Assembly (NCBI RefSeq): GCF_031755915.1 | Contig: NC_083388.1 | Coordinates: 12,474,501-12,538,500, forward strand | DNA from: Ziziphus jujuba | Lineage: Eukaryota; Streptophyta; Magnoliopsida; Rosales; Rhamnaceae | Length of the DNA: 64,000 nucleotides | Reading direction: 5' to 3' | Shown: positions 44,400-55,479 of the stretch, in pieces | How positions within the stretch are numbered: the stretch's first letter is position 1 | How the letters are laid out: every line of letters begins with the position of its first letter | Program-made: the position numbers and the translations under genes | Notes under the pieces: model-generated | Seen by the model: the letters and a program-made list of their open reading frames with translations, nothing else | Databases searched by the model: none | Told to the model about the DNA's origin: nothing

Positions 44400-45300
44400 A
44401 CCTTTGGATTTAATACATAGTGATGTATGTGATTTAAAATTCGCACCGACTAGAAGTGATAATAAGTATTTTATCACCTTTATCGATGATAGCACGAAAT
44501 ATTGTTATGTATACCTGCTAAAGAGCAAGGATGAGGCTATAGAGAAATTTATTCTCTATAAAAAGGAAGTTAAGAATCAACTTAACAAAAAGGTTAAAGT
44601 TATCAGAAGTGATCGTGGTAGGGAGTATGTGACTCCATTTGAAGAGTATTGTACTCAACAAGGTATAATACATGAAGTTACTCCACCATATTCACCACAA
44701 TCAAATGGTATGGTTGAACGGAAAAATAGAACTTTAAAAGAAATGATGAATGTAATACTGATAAGTTCTAAAGTACCTCAGAACTTGTGGGGGGAAACCA
44801 TTTTATCGGCGAATGACCTTTTAAATAAGGTGTTCTAAAAAGATCAGGTAAAGACACCCTATGACTTGTGGAAGGGAAGACAACCTTCCTACAAATATTT
44901 ACGAGTGTGGGTGTGTCTAGCTAAAGTAATGGTACCTACACCTAAGAAAGTGAAGATAGGTTCTAAAACAGTTGATTGCATTTTCATAGGATATGCACAT
45001 AATAGTAGTGCATATCAGTTTCCTGTGTATAGGTCATAAATTTATGATATTCACAAGAACACAATAATGGAATCGAGAAATGCATCATTTTTCGAACATA
45101 TTTTTCCGCATAAAGTGGAAGAATGACCGAGTTCGTCTAAACGAACTTACAATGCTATTAGTGATGATGATAATAATTATAGTGATCGAGAGCAAGAGAA
45201 TGAAAATGAGACTGAGGATGAGATTAGACGTAGGAAAAAAGTAAGAATCGAAAAATCCTACGGTCCGAATTTTCTTACTTATATGCTAGAAAGTGAACCT
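44400..45300 (+). pseudogene. Copia integrase
   Basis: The catalytic core is open from 44404 to 44838: LDLIHSDVCDL with the first D, YFITFIDDSTKYCYVYLL, VIRSDRGREY with the second D, and SPQSNGMVERKNRTLKEM with E, i.e. the D,D-35-E triad is present. After a TAA at 44836 the C-terminal part carries TPYDLWKGRQPSYKYLRVWV and CIFIGYAHNSSAYQF. An acidic spacer (DDDNNYSDREQENENETEDE) precedes RT. Stops at about 45038 and 45124. Confidence 0.85.
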
Positions 45301-46870
45301 CAAAACTTTTAAGAAACTGTAAATTCTCCTGAAGGGAATTTATGGAAAGAAGCTGTAAAAAGTGAGATTGATTCCATCTTGCAGAATCATACTTGGGAAT
45401 TAGTAGATCTTCCTCCAGGTTGTAAACCTTTGGGTTACAAATGGATCTTTAAAAGGAAGATGAAAGCAGATGGAATAATAGATAAATACAAGGCAAAGCT
45501 TGTAATAAAGTGATATAAGCAAAAAGAAGGCCTTGATTATTTTGACACTTATTCTCCAGTAAAGAGAATAAATTCCATAAGGATGGTACTGGCGATCACT
45601 GCATTGCGGGATCTTGAAGTACATCAAATGGATGTGAAAACAGTCTCTCTGAATGGAGATCTAGATGAAAAGATCTACATAGAGCAACTTAAGGGTTTTA
45701 CCGCTCCAGGACAAGAAAAAAAAGTCTGTAGATTGGTAAAGTCCTTATATGGATTTAAATAAGCTCCAAAGTAGTGGCATCGAAAATTTGATAATGCCAT
45801 GCTAATGATGGGTTTAAGATAAATGAATGTGACAAATGTATCTATTTAAAAGATACAGAGAATGGATATGTCATTCTATGTTTGTATGTAGATGACATAC
45901 TCATTGTGGATAGTAACGACAATATGGTCCAAACTACAAAAGTCATGTTAAATTCCAAATTTGACATGAAAGATATAGGGCTTGCAGATGTGATTTTAGG
46001 TATAAAAACCACGAGGACTTCGAATGGAATCATTCTTAGTCAGACGCTTTATGTTGATAAAATACTGGCTAAATTTAGTAATGAAGATACTAGGATAGCC
46101 AGAACACCCATAGATTTGAGTTTACATTTATTCAAAAATAAAGGAGAAAATGTATCTTAAGTGGAATACGCTAGGGTGATTGGAAGTCTGATGTACTTGA
46201 TGAGTTGTACCAAACCAGACTTAGCCTACGCAATAAATGGACTGAGTAGATACACGAGTAGTCCAAATGAAGATCATTGAAAAGGGATCGTCAGAGTACT
46301 AAGGTACTTGTGATGTACTCGTGAATACGGACTGCACTATACAAGATATCCTGCTGTATTAGAAGGATATAGTGATACAAATTGGATATCATATATTAAG
46401 GACCCAAAGTCCAGTAGTGGCTATGTGTTCACATTAGCAGGTGCAGTCGTAATGTAGAATTACTCGTAACAAACTGTGATAGCTCGATCCACAATGGAAT
46501 CTGAGTTTATCGCATTAAATAAATGTGATGAAGAAGCAGAATGGCTACGCCAATTTTTAGAGGACATTCCTAGGTGGCCTAAACCTGTGCCAGCAATAAG
46601 TTTACATTGTGATAGTCAATCTGCGATTGGCAGGGCACCAAATATTATGTATAATGGAAAGTCTAGACACATTCATCATAGATATAATTCCATTAGACAG
46701 TTAATCTCAACTGGAGTTATCTCAATAAACTATGTAAAGTCGAAAGATAAAATTGCGGATCCTCTAATCAAAGGATTAAACAAAGAACTCATTGAGAAGT
46801 CATCAAGGGGAATGAGATTGAAGCCCGTGAATAAAGTCAATATGATGGAAACTCAACCTAGTTGACTGTG
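45301..46870 (+). pseudogene. Copia reverse transcriptase and RNase H
   Basis: RT starts with NLWKEAVKSEIDSILQNHTW and GYKWIFKRKMKADG. EVHQMDVKTVSLNGDLDEKI follows, then a broken LVKSLYGFK block, and the catalytic YVDD at 45885-45896 (LYVDDILIVDSNDN). RNase H has [20 protein letters not shown] near 46370, STMESEFIAL near 46490, and RHIHHRYNSIRQLI near 46668. The C-terminus is at TGA 46864. At least six in-frame stops or shifts (for example near 45310, 45510, 45760, 46158, 46278, 46456). Confidence 0.88.
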
Positions 46871-47408
46871 GATTCCAAGATCTAGATTCAATGGGACAAC
46901 ATAATTGTAAAAACTGGTATAGATCACTGTGGGAGTTAATCCTCTACCCATTCCTATGATGAAACAGTGATAGAAAAAGGCTAAGCATAAAGTATGCTTT
47001 TAATGATTCCTATAAGTGTGTGCGGTAATCTATACATGTTATGCTGATTACATTTGAAATAGGAATCACCTATGTGAGAGAGAAGAGTGGCAGCTTCAAA
47101 GGAGAATTGTTAAAGGCGCAATTCTTTAGAAACTCTCGCAGAATCAAAGAGGTATTCAGGGTCAAAATGAACACAACAGTGAGAATTGAAATGTACCAGG
47201 AAGGAATCATGTGTGATCTATGTTGTCATTTACACAAAAGATGAAATGGTTCAAAGATATCGCATCTATCATAAGTCAATAAAGAAGATGTAGTCTCACA
47301 AGGGAAGGTTCAAAAAGTAACATCTATATATTCTATGCTAGTTCCAACTGCAGAGCTTTACCACTAGGGTCATGTTTGTTTAGAAATCAAATTATTCATG
47401 TGGGGGAT
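46871..47408 (+). other. Copia 3' non-coding region and polypurine tract
   Basis: Between the RNase H end and the 3' LTR. It contains an open frame at 47041-47244 with no known domain. The purine-rich TGTGGGGGAT lies directly before the LTR. Confidence 0.6.
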
Positions 47409-47979
47409 TGTTGTATTTTGGGCCTAAGTTTGAATGATTTGAAAATTTGGTCCTTTATTTTTTGTTTTTGTACCCTACGGTTGATGGAGAAAATAGTGTT
47501 TTATTTTAATAAATAATTTAAATATTTTTGAAAGTAGAGGGTTGAAAGTTTTAAGGGAATAAAACTTGGGGATGAGTGGTGGAAGAGGACACATTCTTTG
47601 AAAACGTTCTTTTCAATTTTTGAGGTTTTACAGAGAAAAAGATTTTTGAAAATTACGTGAAAAACTCATAGAGAAAACAGTGATAATGGTAAAGTGAAGG
47701 TACGCAAAAGTTCGAAGGAAATGTTTTTGAGATGTCGTGTCCAAGATCTTGCTGCCGTTGTATCCTGGAAAACATTCATCACAAAACTCTTGCACCGGTG
47801 GGCGTAAAACGTTTTAAGGATACTGTGGTATCACATAGGTCTCAGATAGACTTCTAAAAAGCAGATCAATTCAAGAAAATATAGGTTCTAAATTATTTGA
47901 ATATTTATGTAATTTTATTATACATTGTTTTGTTCTATCGATACGTATTTACATATATATTCAATTATTTTTCGTAACG
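47409..47979 (+). repeat. 3' LTR of the copia element
   Basis: Starts TGTTGTATTTTGGGCC. The terminal bases read ..GTAACG, where the 5' LTR has ..CTGACA, so the canonical CA end has mutated. Directly followed by the TSD TAAAA at 47980-47984. Confidence 0.88.
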
Positions 47980-48189
47980 TAAAATTCATATAGCTTCAAA
48001 TAGGCCAAACTATATTTTAAAACTCTCTAATTTTGGAATGTCCTTTTTTGCAATCAGTAATTCTTGGCAATTAAAACGCCCTCCTTATAATTATAAAGGC
48101 TTTATCTTACATCCAAAAATCAGTATAAATTTTTTGTTTTAATTTCCTTTCTTTTTTTTTTTAAAAAAAATTTTTGTTAGAAGCTAAAC

Positions 48190-50235
48190 TAATCTTCTCA
48201 TCTCTAGCGTAGCCTTTTATGGGGGAGAATGATTTTAGAAAAAAATTGCATATGGAGAGTTGGAAATGGTACAAATATTAGAGCATGTTATGATCCTTGG
48301 GGTTCCAAACTCTTGCCCTTTGCGCGTTGGGTTGGGTTTGGATTAATACAAAAAGGTCTCTGATTTTATTTCAGCTTCTGACAGTTGGGATATTTGATAA
48401 ACTTGGTAAATTTTTCCAACAAGAAGATGTGTTGGAAATATTAAAAGTTCCTATTGGAGGTATTGGAAGAGAGGATGTCTGGCTTGGAATTTTACTGACT
48501 CTGGAATTGACTCTGTGAAGTCTGGGTATAGAGTAGCTTGGGAATTGGGTCGTGGTGCTTATTTTGCTGGCTCTAGCAGAAGAGATACTCATGAGTGGTG
48601 GAAGGCTATTTGGGCATTACATACGCCGAATAAAGTTAGTTTTTGTATGGAGAGCTTGTGCTTCATCTGTTCCGAGAAATTTTAATTCATGTCAACAAAA
48701 AATTGTTGATAATGGGCTCTGTTTTACGTTTAGGAGCAGTGATGAGATAGTATTACATGCTCTTTGGGGGTGCTATCATGCTAGGCGGCTGTAGAAGCTT
48801 TTAGATTTTTATCGCGTTTTGAAAGGCCTGCGATTTTAGAATTTTAAGGATTTGTGTGCTTTGGCTTTTGAAAATCTCAATAGTAATCAGCAAGATCATT
48901 TTGGTTTTGTTTGTTGGGGTATATGGAATCAGAGAAATTCTATGGCAGCTTGATTTTTATGATGCTACTGGTGTTGGGTTAAGCTTGGGGAAGCAGCCTG
49001 TATCTGCTAAATGGATTCCACCAAATGCTGGAAGCTTTTATGATTAATGTGGATGGTGCTTTTATCTCGGAAACAGGTGATGTTGGTGTTGGGATTATTA
49101 TTCCAAATCATCTGCGAGAGATGATGGCAGCAATGGCCAAACCAGTTGGTTATTAGTAATCCTCTTACTGTGGAATTATTAGCAATTAAGGAAGACTTGC
49201 TGTTTAATTTGGAAGCCGGTTTTGTGGAAGCTGATCTAATGAGTGATTCGTTGATGGCAATCAATGTAGTTAATGATTCTAATATTTGTTTAGGCTTTAA
49301 TACTTTTTTAGTGAATGATATTAAACAAATGCCGCATTTAGCTTATACAGTTGCTTGTTTTATCAGGGGTCGTGAAGCTCATCGAGCTTAGCTGTTAAAC
49401 TTTGTCTTTGGTAGAGTATGAATTTTGGTTAGAGGATAGTCCAGGGTATTTAGTTTGAGAACTTCTATTCATAATTTTAAAAAAACTTTATGCAGTATCA
49501 TTGTTTATATATTAATATTTAAATATATAAAAATAGAAAATAATTTTATAAGATATTTTCAATTTCTAAAGTACCCATAATTTATAGAGTATTAACTAAA
49601 CTAAAAAATACATTTTGTTTTTTGTTTTAATAAATCGCTTATAAATCAAATACCATTCTATCAAAACTCTTCACAATATTTTTTGACGAAACTAATAATT
49701 ATGAAAATTATATAAAATAAATCAGTTATTACACTTTTGGGCAACGAAAAAATATATTTGTTAGAGTGTTTGGTTCATAATTATGAACATCTTTAAAAAA
49801 TATTCGATTACATACTTTTGAATTTATTTGAGATGTTCAACCATATACTGCTGCACATATTTAAGATGCACATATCTGAAAACGTTTAGTTGTATACTTC
49901 TGAATGCATTTAAAAGGTTTAGTCGTACATTTTTAAATACATCTTAGATATTCATATCTAAAAATATTCGATTCCACACTTATAAATATATTTAAAATAT
50001 TTAATCCTATCTTTTTGAACATAAATATGTATAATTAGTAAATATTTTTAATAACAATTTTAAATGAAGATAAAAATATAAATTTATAATAAAACTGTAT
50101 ATAATTTATTTAGCAACGCAACTAAAACTCTTTGTTTAGTTTTTGTCTTGTAGTCTAGTTTAGTTTTTGTCTTGGAGTCTAATATTTCTACTCTTATGTC
50201 TTATTTTCTCTTTTTCAAAAAAAAAAAAGAAAAAG
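48190..50235 (+). pseudogene. L1-type LINE, ORF2 C-terminal remnant with A-tail
   Basis: WRVGNGTNIRACYDPWGSKL near 48255 is the plant L1 segment after reverse transcriptase. The zinc-binding RT-associated region (WRACASSVPRNFNSC..., HALWGC near 48757) follows. An RNase H domain comes next: NVDGAF near 49048, then DVGVGIIIPNHLREMMAAMA, PLTVELLAIKEDLLFNLEAG (from 49155), and ADLMSDSLMAINVV. It has many shifts. The 3' part (to about 49440, then 50105-50235) ends in an A-rich tail at 50217-50242. A block of degenerate TTTAAATACAT-like repeats at 49780-50030 separates the two. Endonuclease and RT are missing (5' truncation). Confidence 0.75.
49780..50030. repeat. Degenerate short tandem repeats
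   Basis: About 55-65-bp units with the words ATTCGATTACATACTTTTGAA, TATTTGAGATGTT and CATATCTGAAAACG, five or so diverged copies. Non-coding; probably an insertion or expansion inside the LINE 3' region. Confidence 0.5.
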
Positions 50236-50242
50236 AAAATAC

Positions 50243-50588
50243 ATATATTTTTTGGATACAAAATTATAATTCAATGTTTAACTATATGTTAATCTAAATT
50301 ATGTTCCGTTTTAACAACGCTTATGCTCACTTATAGGAATCTATTTTAGAACTCAAATTTTTAGTTGTGCAAAGAAATAATTCAGTTTCGCAAAAGCAAA
50401 GAATCAATTTAGGACTCATAAATTTAATAGGCTGTACATGGGTCACAAATATTTTTTGGACTCCATACCTTAAAGTTTAATCTATGGATATGAAACTAAT
50501 CTATGGATATTTGAATTATGGGGCTTCATTAGTAGAATCATAAAAGGTGATGGTGGACCATAACAATATGCCATATTATTTTTATATA

Positions 50589-50626
<38 letters not shown>

Positions 50627-51813
50627 ATATTATTTATTCTTTGGGGGACATCTGACAAGCGGATGGTACTCTTATAGATTATGTTTTTCTGGGCTTCACC
50701 CATCACTTAAGTCATCTATTGCATTTATGCAAAATACAATAATAATAATAATAATAATAATTAAAAAAAAAAAAAAAAAAAAACACTCATCTATTGGACT
50801 GTTGAGATAGAGAGAGAGAGAGAGAGAGAGAGCTCATCCTTGCATGTATACCGTGCCTTGCTTATGTGGAATCTTCATATTTGTTAGCATAGTTTCATGG
50901 ATTAACCAAAAAAAGATAAAAAAGCGGAACACCCACTGTTTCATGGCATGATATGGTGATCTAACATTGGCCGAAGAATTTTCCTTGATAAGAGACTACC
51001 TTTACTTTTTATTATTTTTTATTATTATTATTATTATTTTGGTGAATAGCAGACCACCTTTACGTATAGCACGAAGTAGAAATTTATTTAATACCCAAAG
51101 AAAATCTAATGCAAGCAGAAAATTGTCATCTTTTAATTGGCTGAAAAAATATAGTATAAAATAATACATATGAATCTGGTTGAGATAAGTTTGACCATAA
51201 TGTCCGGAAAACGTTATCACATTAACACCGACACCTTTCTCCGAAGTTCTCTTTTTGCAGATTCTACTCCTAATTTTGAAAATTGCAAGAGGACCCCACC
51301 TCCCCCTTATCAACTCTGGACGGTTTGATTCCCTTTTGGTATCAAGCAAAATTGTCTGGGGTATTTGGTGTGCCGTGAGTGCCAAGTTTAGAAAATTGAC
51401 TTGCCTACATTTGGTAAACCCAGTTTTAGCATTTAGATAAACCTATCTTCAAAATTAAAAAATTAAAAATATAATAATAATAAAAGGGGTTGTATAATCC
51501 TTTAAAGACCGAAAAGATAGGCTCTTTTCACACCGTCCAAATGCTAATAATCACTATTTGTTCATATTATTGGATAATGATAAAATCTAGTCTGAGTGAA
51601 ATTCTATTTCATTTTAGTTTAGAATTTATATGGTCGCACTAAAAAAATTGGTAATAATTAATAATATTGACGTTTAAATTCTAGGGTTAAATCCGATTTG
51701 AGATTACAAATAAGAAAAATAAGTGATAGAAGGAAGAAAGCGGTTACGATGGAGGAGGGTTATCCAAAAAACAAAGAGAAAAAAGGATGGATGAGGAGGA
51801 GGTTTTCAAAATA

Positions 51814-51844
<31 letters not shown>

Positions 51845-52360
51845 CAAAACAAAAAAGCAAAAAAAAATGGATGCGGAGGATGTCATCATGGTGATAAAGA
51901 AAGAATTAAGGTTGAGACTCATCGGTTATGCATTACCTCGTGATGGGACCCATACGTTGTCCATGAACTACTTGATATTTTTTGGTGAAATTAAGTATGA
52001 ACCACTTAATCAATCATGATGTTCAATGACTAGATGATTATTGTTGCTCCGATTATTACTTATTCACTAATGTATATCTACCGACATCAACTTCTTCAAA
52101 ATTACTCATCATAAAATAATAATATTGTTTTAAGAAAAACTCTCCGAAACAATGTTTCAATTATTATTATTATTTTTTTCTTTTACTTTTACTGCGTTCT
52201 CATTCCTCATTTTGCGGGTGCCTTATAAGCCAAAAACAAACCATCAAAGTGTAACAAAAAGTCATCATCAGGATTGCGCCTCAAGGCTTTTCTCCTGATT
52301 CTTACGGGCTATTAAAAAGCAGACAATTGATCGGTGTCCGCTCATTCCTCATATGCATAT
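50243..52360. other. AT-rich intergenic DNA with microsatellites
   Basis: No gene recognised. It contains (AT)n 50587-50622, (AAT)n 50739-50761 with an A-tract, (AG)n 50810-50831, (ATT)n 51017-51039 and (AAAAC)n 51815-51855. Short frames here (for example 51002-51385 minus) have no conserved motif. Confidence 0.5.
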
Positions 52361-52364
52361 GTTT

Positions 52365-53000
52365 TTAGATTAATTACATTTTGCACTTCACTCCAATCAA
52401 AAGAAAAAAAAAAAAAAAAATTACTGTGCATTCAAACTTTTAGATACTCTCATATTGCATATTAAACTATCATTTTATTTTTCGTTTTCATCATTTATTA
52501 ACACCATTTAAAATTTGAATGGAAAAAAAAATCAAATAAGCAAATAAAAATTTTTGAGTTAGATATATTTTTATTTATACAAGCAAGTACTTTAATATTC
52601 ATTGGTCAATTTCATCAAAATCCAAACAAAAAAAAAAAAGAAAAATAGGACAAATTGAAATTATGTTAAAGTTTATGGAGAAATTTGCTTAAGAAAAAAG
52701 TTTGGGTGAAAATAAAAACATGGATGAATCTAATGAGGGTATTTTTTTAATTTTCCCTATTTATTTCCTAAAATACTTATATTTTATCCATTTCTAGTTG
52801 CTTTTGTATGAAAATATTCTACATTAGAAGGCATGTGCCTCATATATATATATTTTTTTAATCAAAATTTTGAATGGTATTAATAATTATACCAAAGTGA
52901 ATTAAAATTATATTTTGTGATGCAATATGAAAGTTTTTAAAAATTGGAATGCAAAATGAAAAATATTTCATAGTTTAGAGAAGCAAAGTACATTTAACTT
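52365..53000. mobile_element. MITE-like inverted repeat (about 635 bp)
   Basis: The left arm (TTAATTACATTTTGCACTTCACT, GTGCATTCAAACTTTTAGA, CTCATATTGCATATTA; 52370-52470) is mirrored on the right (52905-53000), whose reverse complement reads TTAAATGTACTTTGCTTCTCTAAAC, TTTTGCATTCCAATTTTTAAA, CTTTCATATTGCATCACA. The interior is AT-rich without coding. TSD not determined. Confidence 0.55.
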
Positions 53001-53889
53001 TTTTTTTTTATTTGAGTTTTAGAGAGAAAATATACCGTCTTAACCTGAGTGAAAACCTGATTTTTTGAACCACAATAACTAGTGAACGCAAAAGCAATTA
53101 CCATGTTCCATCAAAAAAACAAAAGCACTTACCATTTTTTTTTTTTTCTAATCTTGTTTATATATATCCGTACCTAATCTTTTCGGCCCTTGTACAAAAT
53201 TCAATTTCAAAACTAATTATATATATATATATATATATTAATTAAGAAAAAAAAAAAGATAGTTGAGCAAAACCATATGCACATAATATTTTATCACCTA
53301 AATGGTATATAATTTTGGATATATTTCACCTATCTCACATAAGATTTGTTTTAAATACTTTTGATTTAAAAAATATCATCATTTTTCGTAGGTTTTACAA
53401 AATCACCATCCTTCTTACCTATTATTTCATTTATAATTTATTCACACTTCCTTTTAAAATATTATTATTCACATTTTTATAAAAATAATATTTATAATTT
53501 TAAAACTTAAACAATTAAATTATAATTAGTGTAAATTTTAAAAGAATATAGATAAAATATAGCCTCCAACTTCCAATAAATGCCGAGTGAAGGAAGTCGA
53601 AAAGAAAAGCATCTTTCCATTCAAGAGTTCAATTTAAGGTCTGCACAAGTTGCGGACTCAACTCACATGGACCAACAATTCCTTCCACAGCACATAAATT
53701 AATTATTCTGAATCTTTTAGTCATACTTGATCTGAAAATACAATTAAAATATTCTAAGTCTAATCAACAGCTTGAGGTCATCCCTTCGAGTAGAGATGTG
53801 GTAATTTCTTCACGTTAAAACAAAGTAATATGATAAACTATTAATTTCTTAAAAAAATTTATTTGAGTTTGACAAATTAGGTGTCTTTA
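53001..53889. other. AT-rich intergenic DNA
   Basis: No gene or clear repeat family. (AT)n at 53219-53239. Confidence 0.5.
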
Positions 53890-53898
53890 TAAAATAAA

Positions 53899-53930
53899 GG
53901 GTTAACTATATCTTTGGACTTGTTTTAATG

Positions 53931-53974
<44 letters not shown>

Positions 53975-55470
53975 CATCTTTGGACACTTTAGTTTGTCCC
54001 CAATTTCGGTTAATTGTCCCAAGTTTTAATTTTTAATTGAGTACCTTAATTTTGATTTCAATTTCGGCTTCCATTTTCTTTTTCTTTTTCTTTTTTTTTT
54101 TTCAATTGAGATACTTAATTTATTTTTATTTCAAATTAGGCATTATATATTAATTTAACCTTTATGAAAGAAAATTTTATTTAGTTTTAATATTTTAAGT
54201 TAATAGCATTTTTTTTTATCTAAATAAGATATTTATTTTTGAATTACTTTCTTCGAATTTCAAGGATAACAACCAATGATCTCGCATTTTCATTTATCTA
54301 ACAGAGGAGGATACATGAGCGAGATTGTCAGTGAACCAACCAAGTCAATCCCAAAATTTTCATTAGATTTTATTCATATCGAAAGAAAAACTAAAATTGA
54401 GAATTTTAATTAAAAAAATTGAAAATATAAATTGAAACCAAAATTAAATTGGTGGCACTCAATTGGAAATTTTGAAACTTAAAGGCACTTAATTGAAATT
54501 GTGTAACCCCTCATCGCACTGGCATTCTGACATTTTCTTCCTCCATCAATATTATGCCTAATTTATCCAATACATTTCATATGGTATGGGATTTGTGTTT
54601 AAACTTCCTAGGAGACTAAAGCACACTTAACTTTAGAATTCTTTAGAATCTTAAAACCAACCATTTTAAAAAATTCTCGATTGTTAATAGAGTGACTATT
54701 TTTATATTTAAATCACCATTGTTTCACATTAGAGCGATGTGCAATTAGACATTACGAAACTTTTGCCAGTATGATAACCTACCAGTGCCCTGCACCAGAC
54801 TACACTTATCCTAATAGCATCATAGTAGTTTAGCCTAGTCATCATTATCCATTTCAGTGTATTGTTCACTATTTTATCCCATTTTGCCTCATATTCTTTA
54901 GGGTTCACATGTCTTACAATACACTCTCATTGGAACCCAGTGTCTGCCCAGCCACACTTTCAATCGGATACAAACTCTGACACCATTTATAATGATTCAT
55001 TGAACTGGAATCTCATCACTCTATTTCTCGATTAATATTGTCTCCAATTTATTCACCACATTTCAAACGACATAGGATTTTTGTTTGGACTTACTAGAAG
55101 GTTACCCAATCTAGTATTGCTTTTACTAGAACAAGTTTAATCCCAAAGTTATTTCGAATCTTGAAGCTAACTACTCTGAAAAAGTCTTGGTTGTTAAGAG
55201 AGTGACTATCTTTACATTTGAACCATTACCGTTCCACATCCGAATAAGGTAGAATTGGACACAAAATAACCTTTACTATTAAGGCAATCTACCAGTGCCC
55301 TTCACCCATTCATATTTACCTTGGAAGCATCATATTGGTTCATCCTTGGTCATCATAATTTACCCTAATCTATTGTTCATTAATCTTATCCCTTTTTGCC
55401 TCGGATTCTTCAAGACTCACATGTTTTACAAATTGGGGCAAATTAAAAGGTCCAAAAGTATAGTTAATAT
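53899..55470. mobile_element. MITE-like element split by a TRIM
   Basis: The left end GGGTTAACTATATCTTTGGAC and right end GTCCAAAAGTATAGTTAATAT are inverted repeats that continue inward (TTTGTCCCCAATTT and AATTGGGGCAAATT). Flanks carry a possible 9-bp TSD TAAAATAAA (53890-53898 and 55471-55479), the size made by Mutator-like elements, although the sequence is low-complexity. A (CATA)n(TA)n microsatellite at 53934-53974 splits the left arm. Without the nested TRIM the element would be about 640 bp. Confidence 0.5.
54502..55430 (-). mobile_element. TRIM-type retrotransposon with perfect TSD (second family)
   Basis: Read on the minus strand: LTRs at 54988-55430 (443 bp) and 54502-54918 (417 bp), each starting TGTAAGACATGTGA- or TGTAAAACATGTGA-like and ending ...TTACA or ...TTATA. 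Between them lie 69 bp with a Met-type primer-binding site variant TGGTGTCAGAGTTTG (minus strand, about 54972-54986) and a purine tract next to the other LTR. A perfect 5-bp TSD AATTG flanks it (54497-54501, 55431-55435). The LTRs are clearly diverged, so the insertion is old. No coding. The frame at 55295-55507 is accidental. Confidence 0.85.
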
Positions 55471-55479
55471 TAAAATAAA

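Larger units (their letters stand above)
40881..47979 (+). mobile_element. Ty1/copia retrotransposon, near full length, inactive
   Basis: About 7.1 kb with two LTRs (577 and 571 bp), a 5-bp TSD TAAAA (40876-40880 and 47980-47984), and internal order GAG, protease, integrase, RT, RNase H, which defines copia. The 3' LTR is preceded by the polypurine tract TGTGGGGGAT (47399-47408). Many stops and frameshifts, so it cannot make protein. The LTRs have clear substitutions against each other, so insertion is not recent. The usual initiator-Met primer-binding site is not visible after the 5' LTR. Confidence 0.9.
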
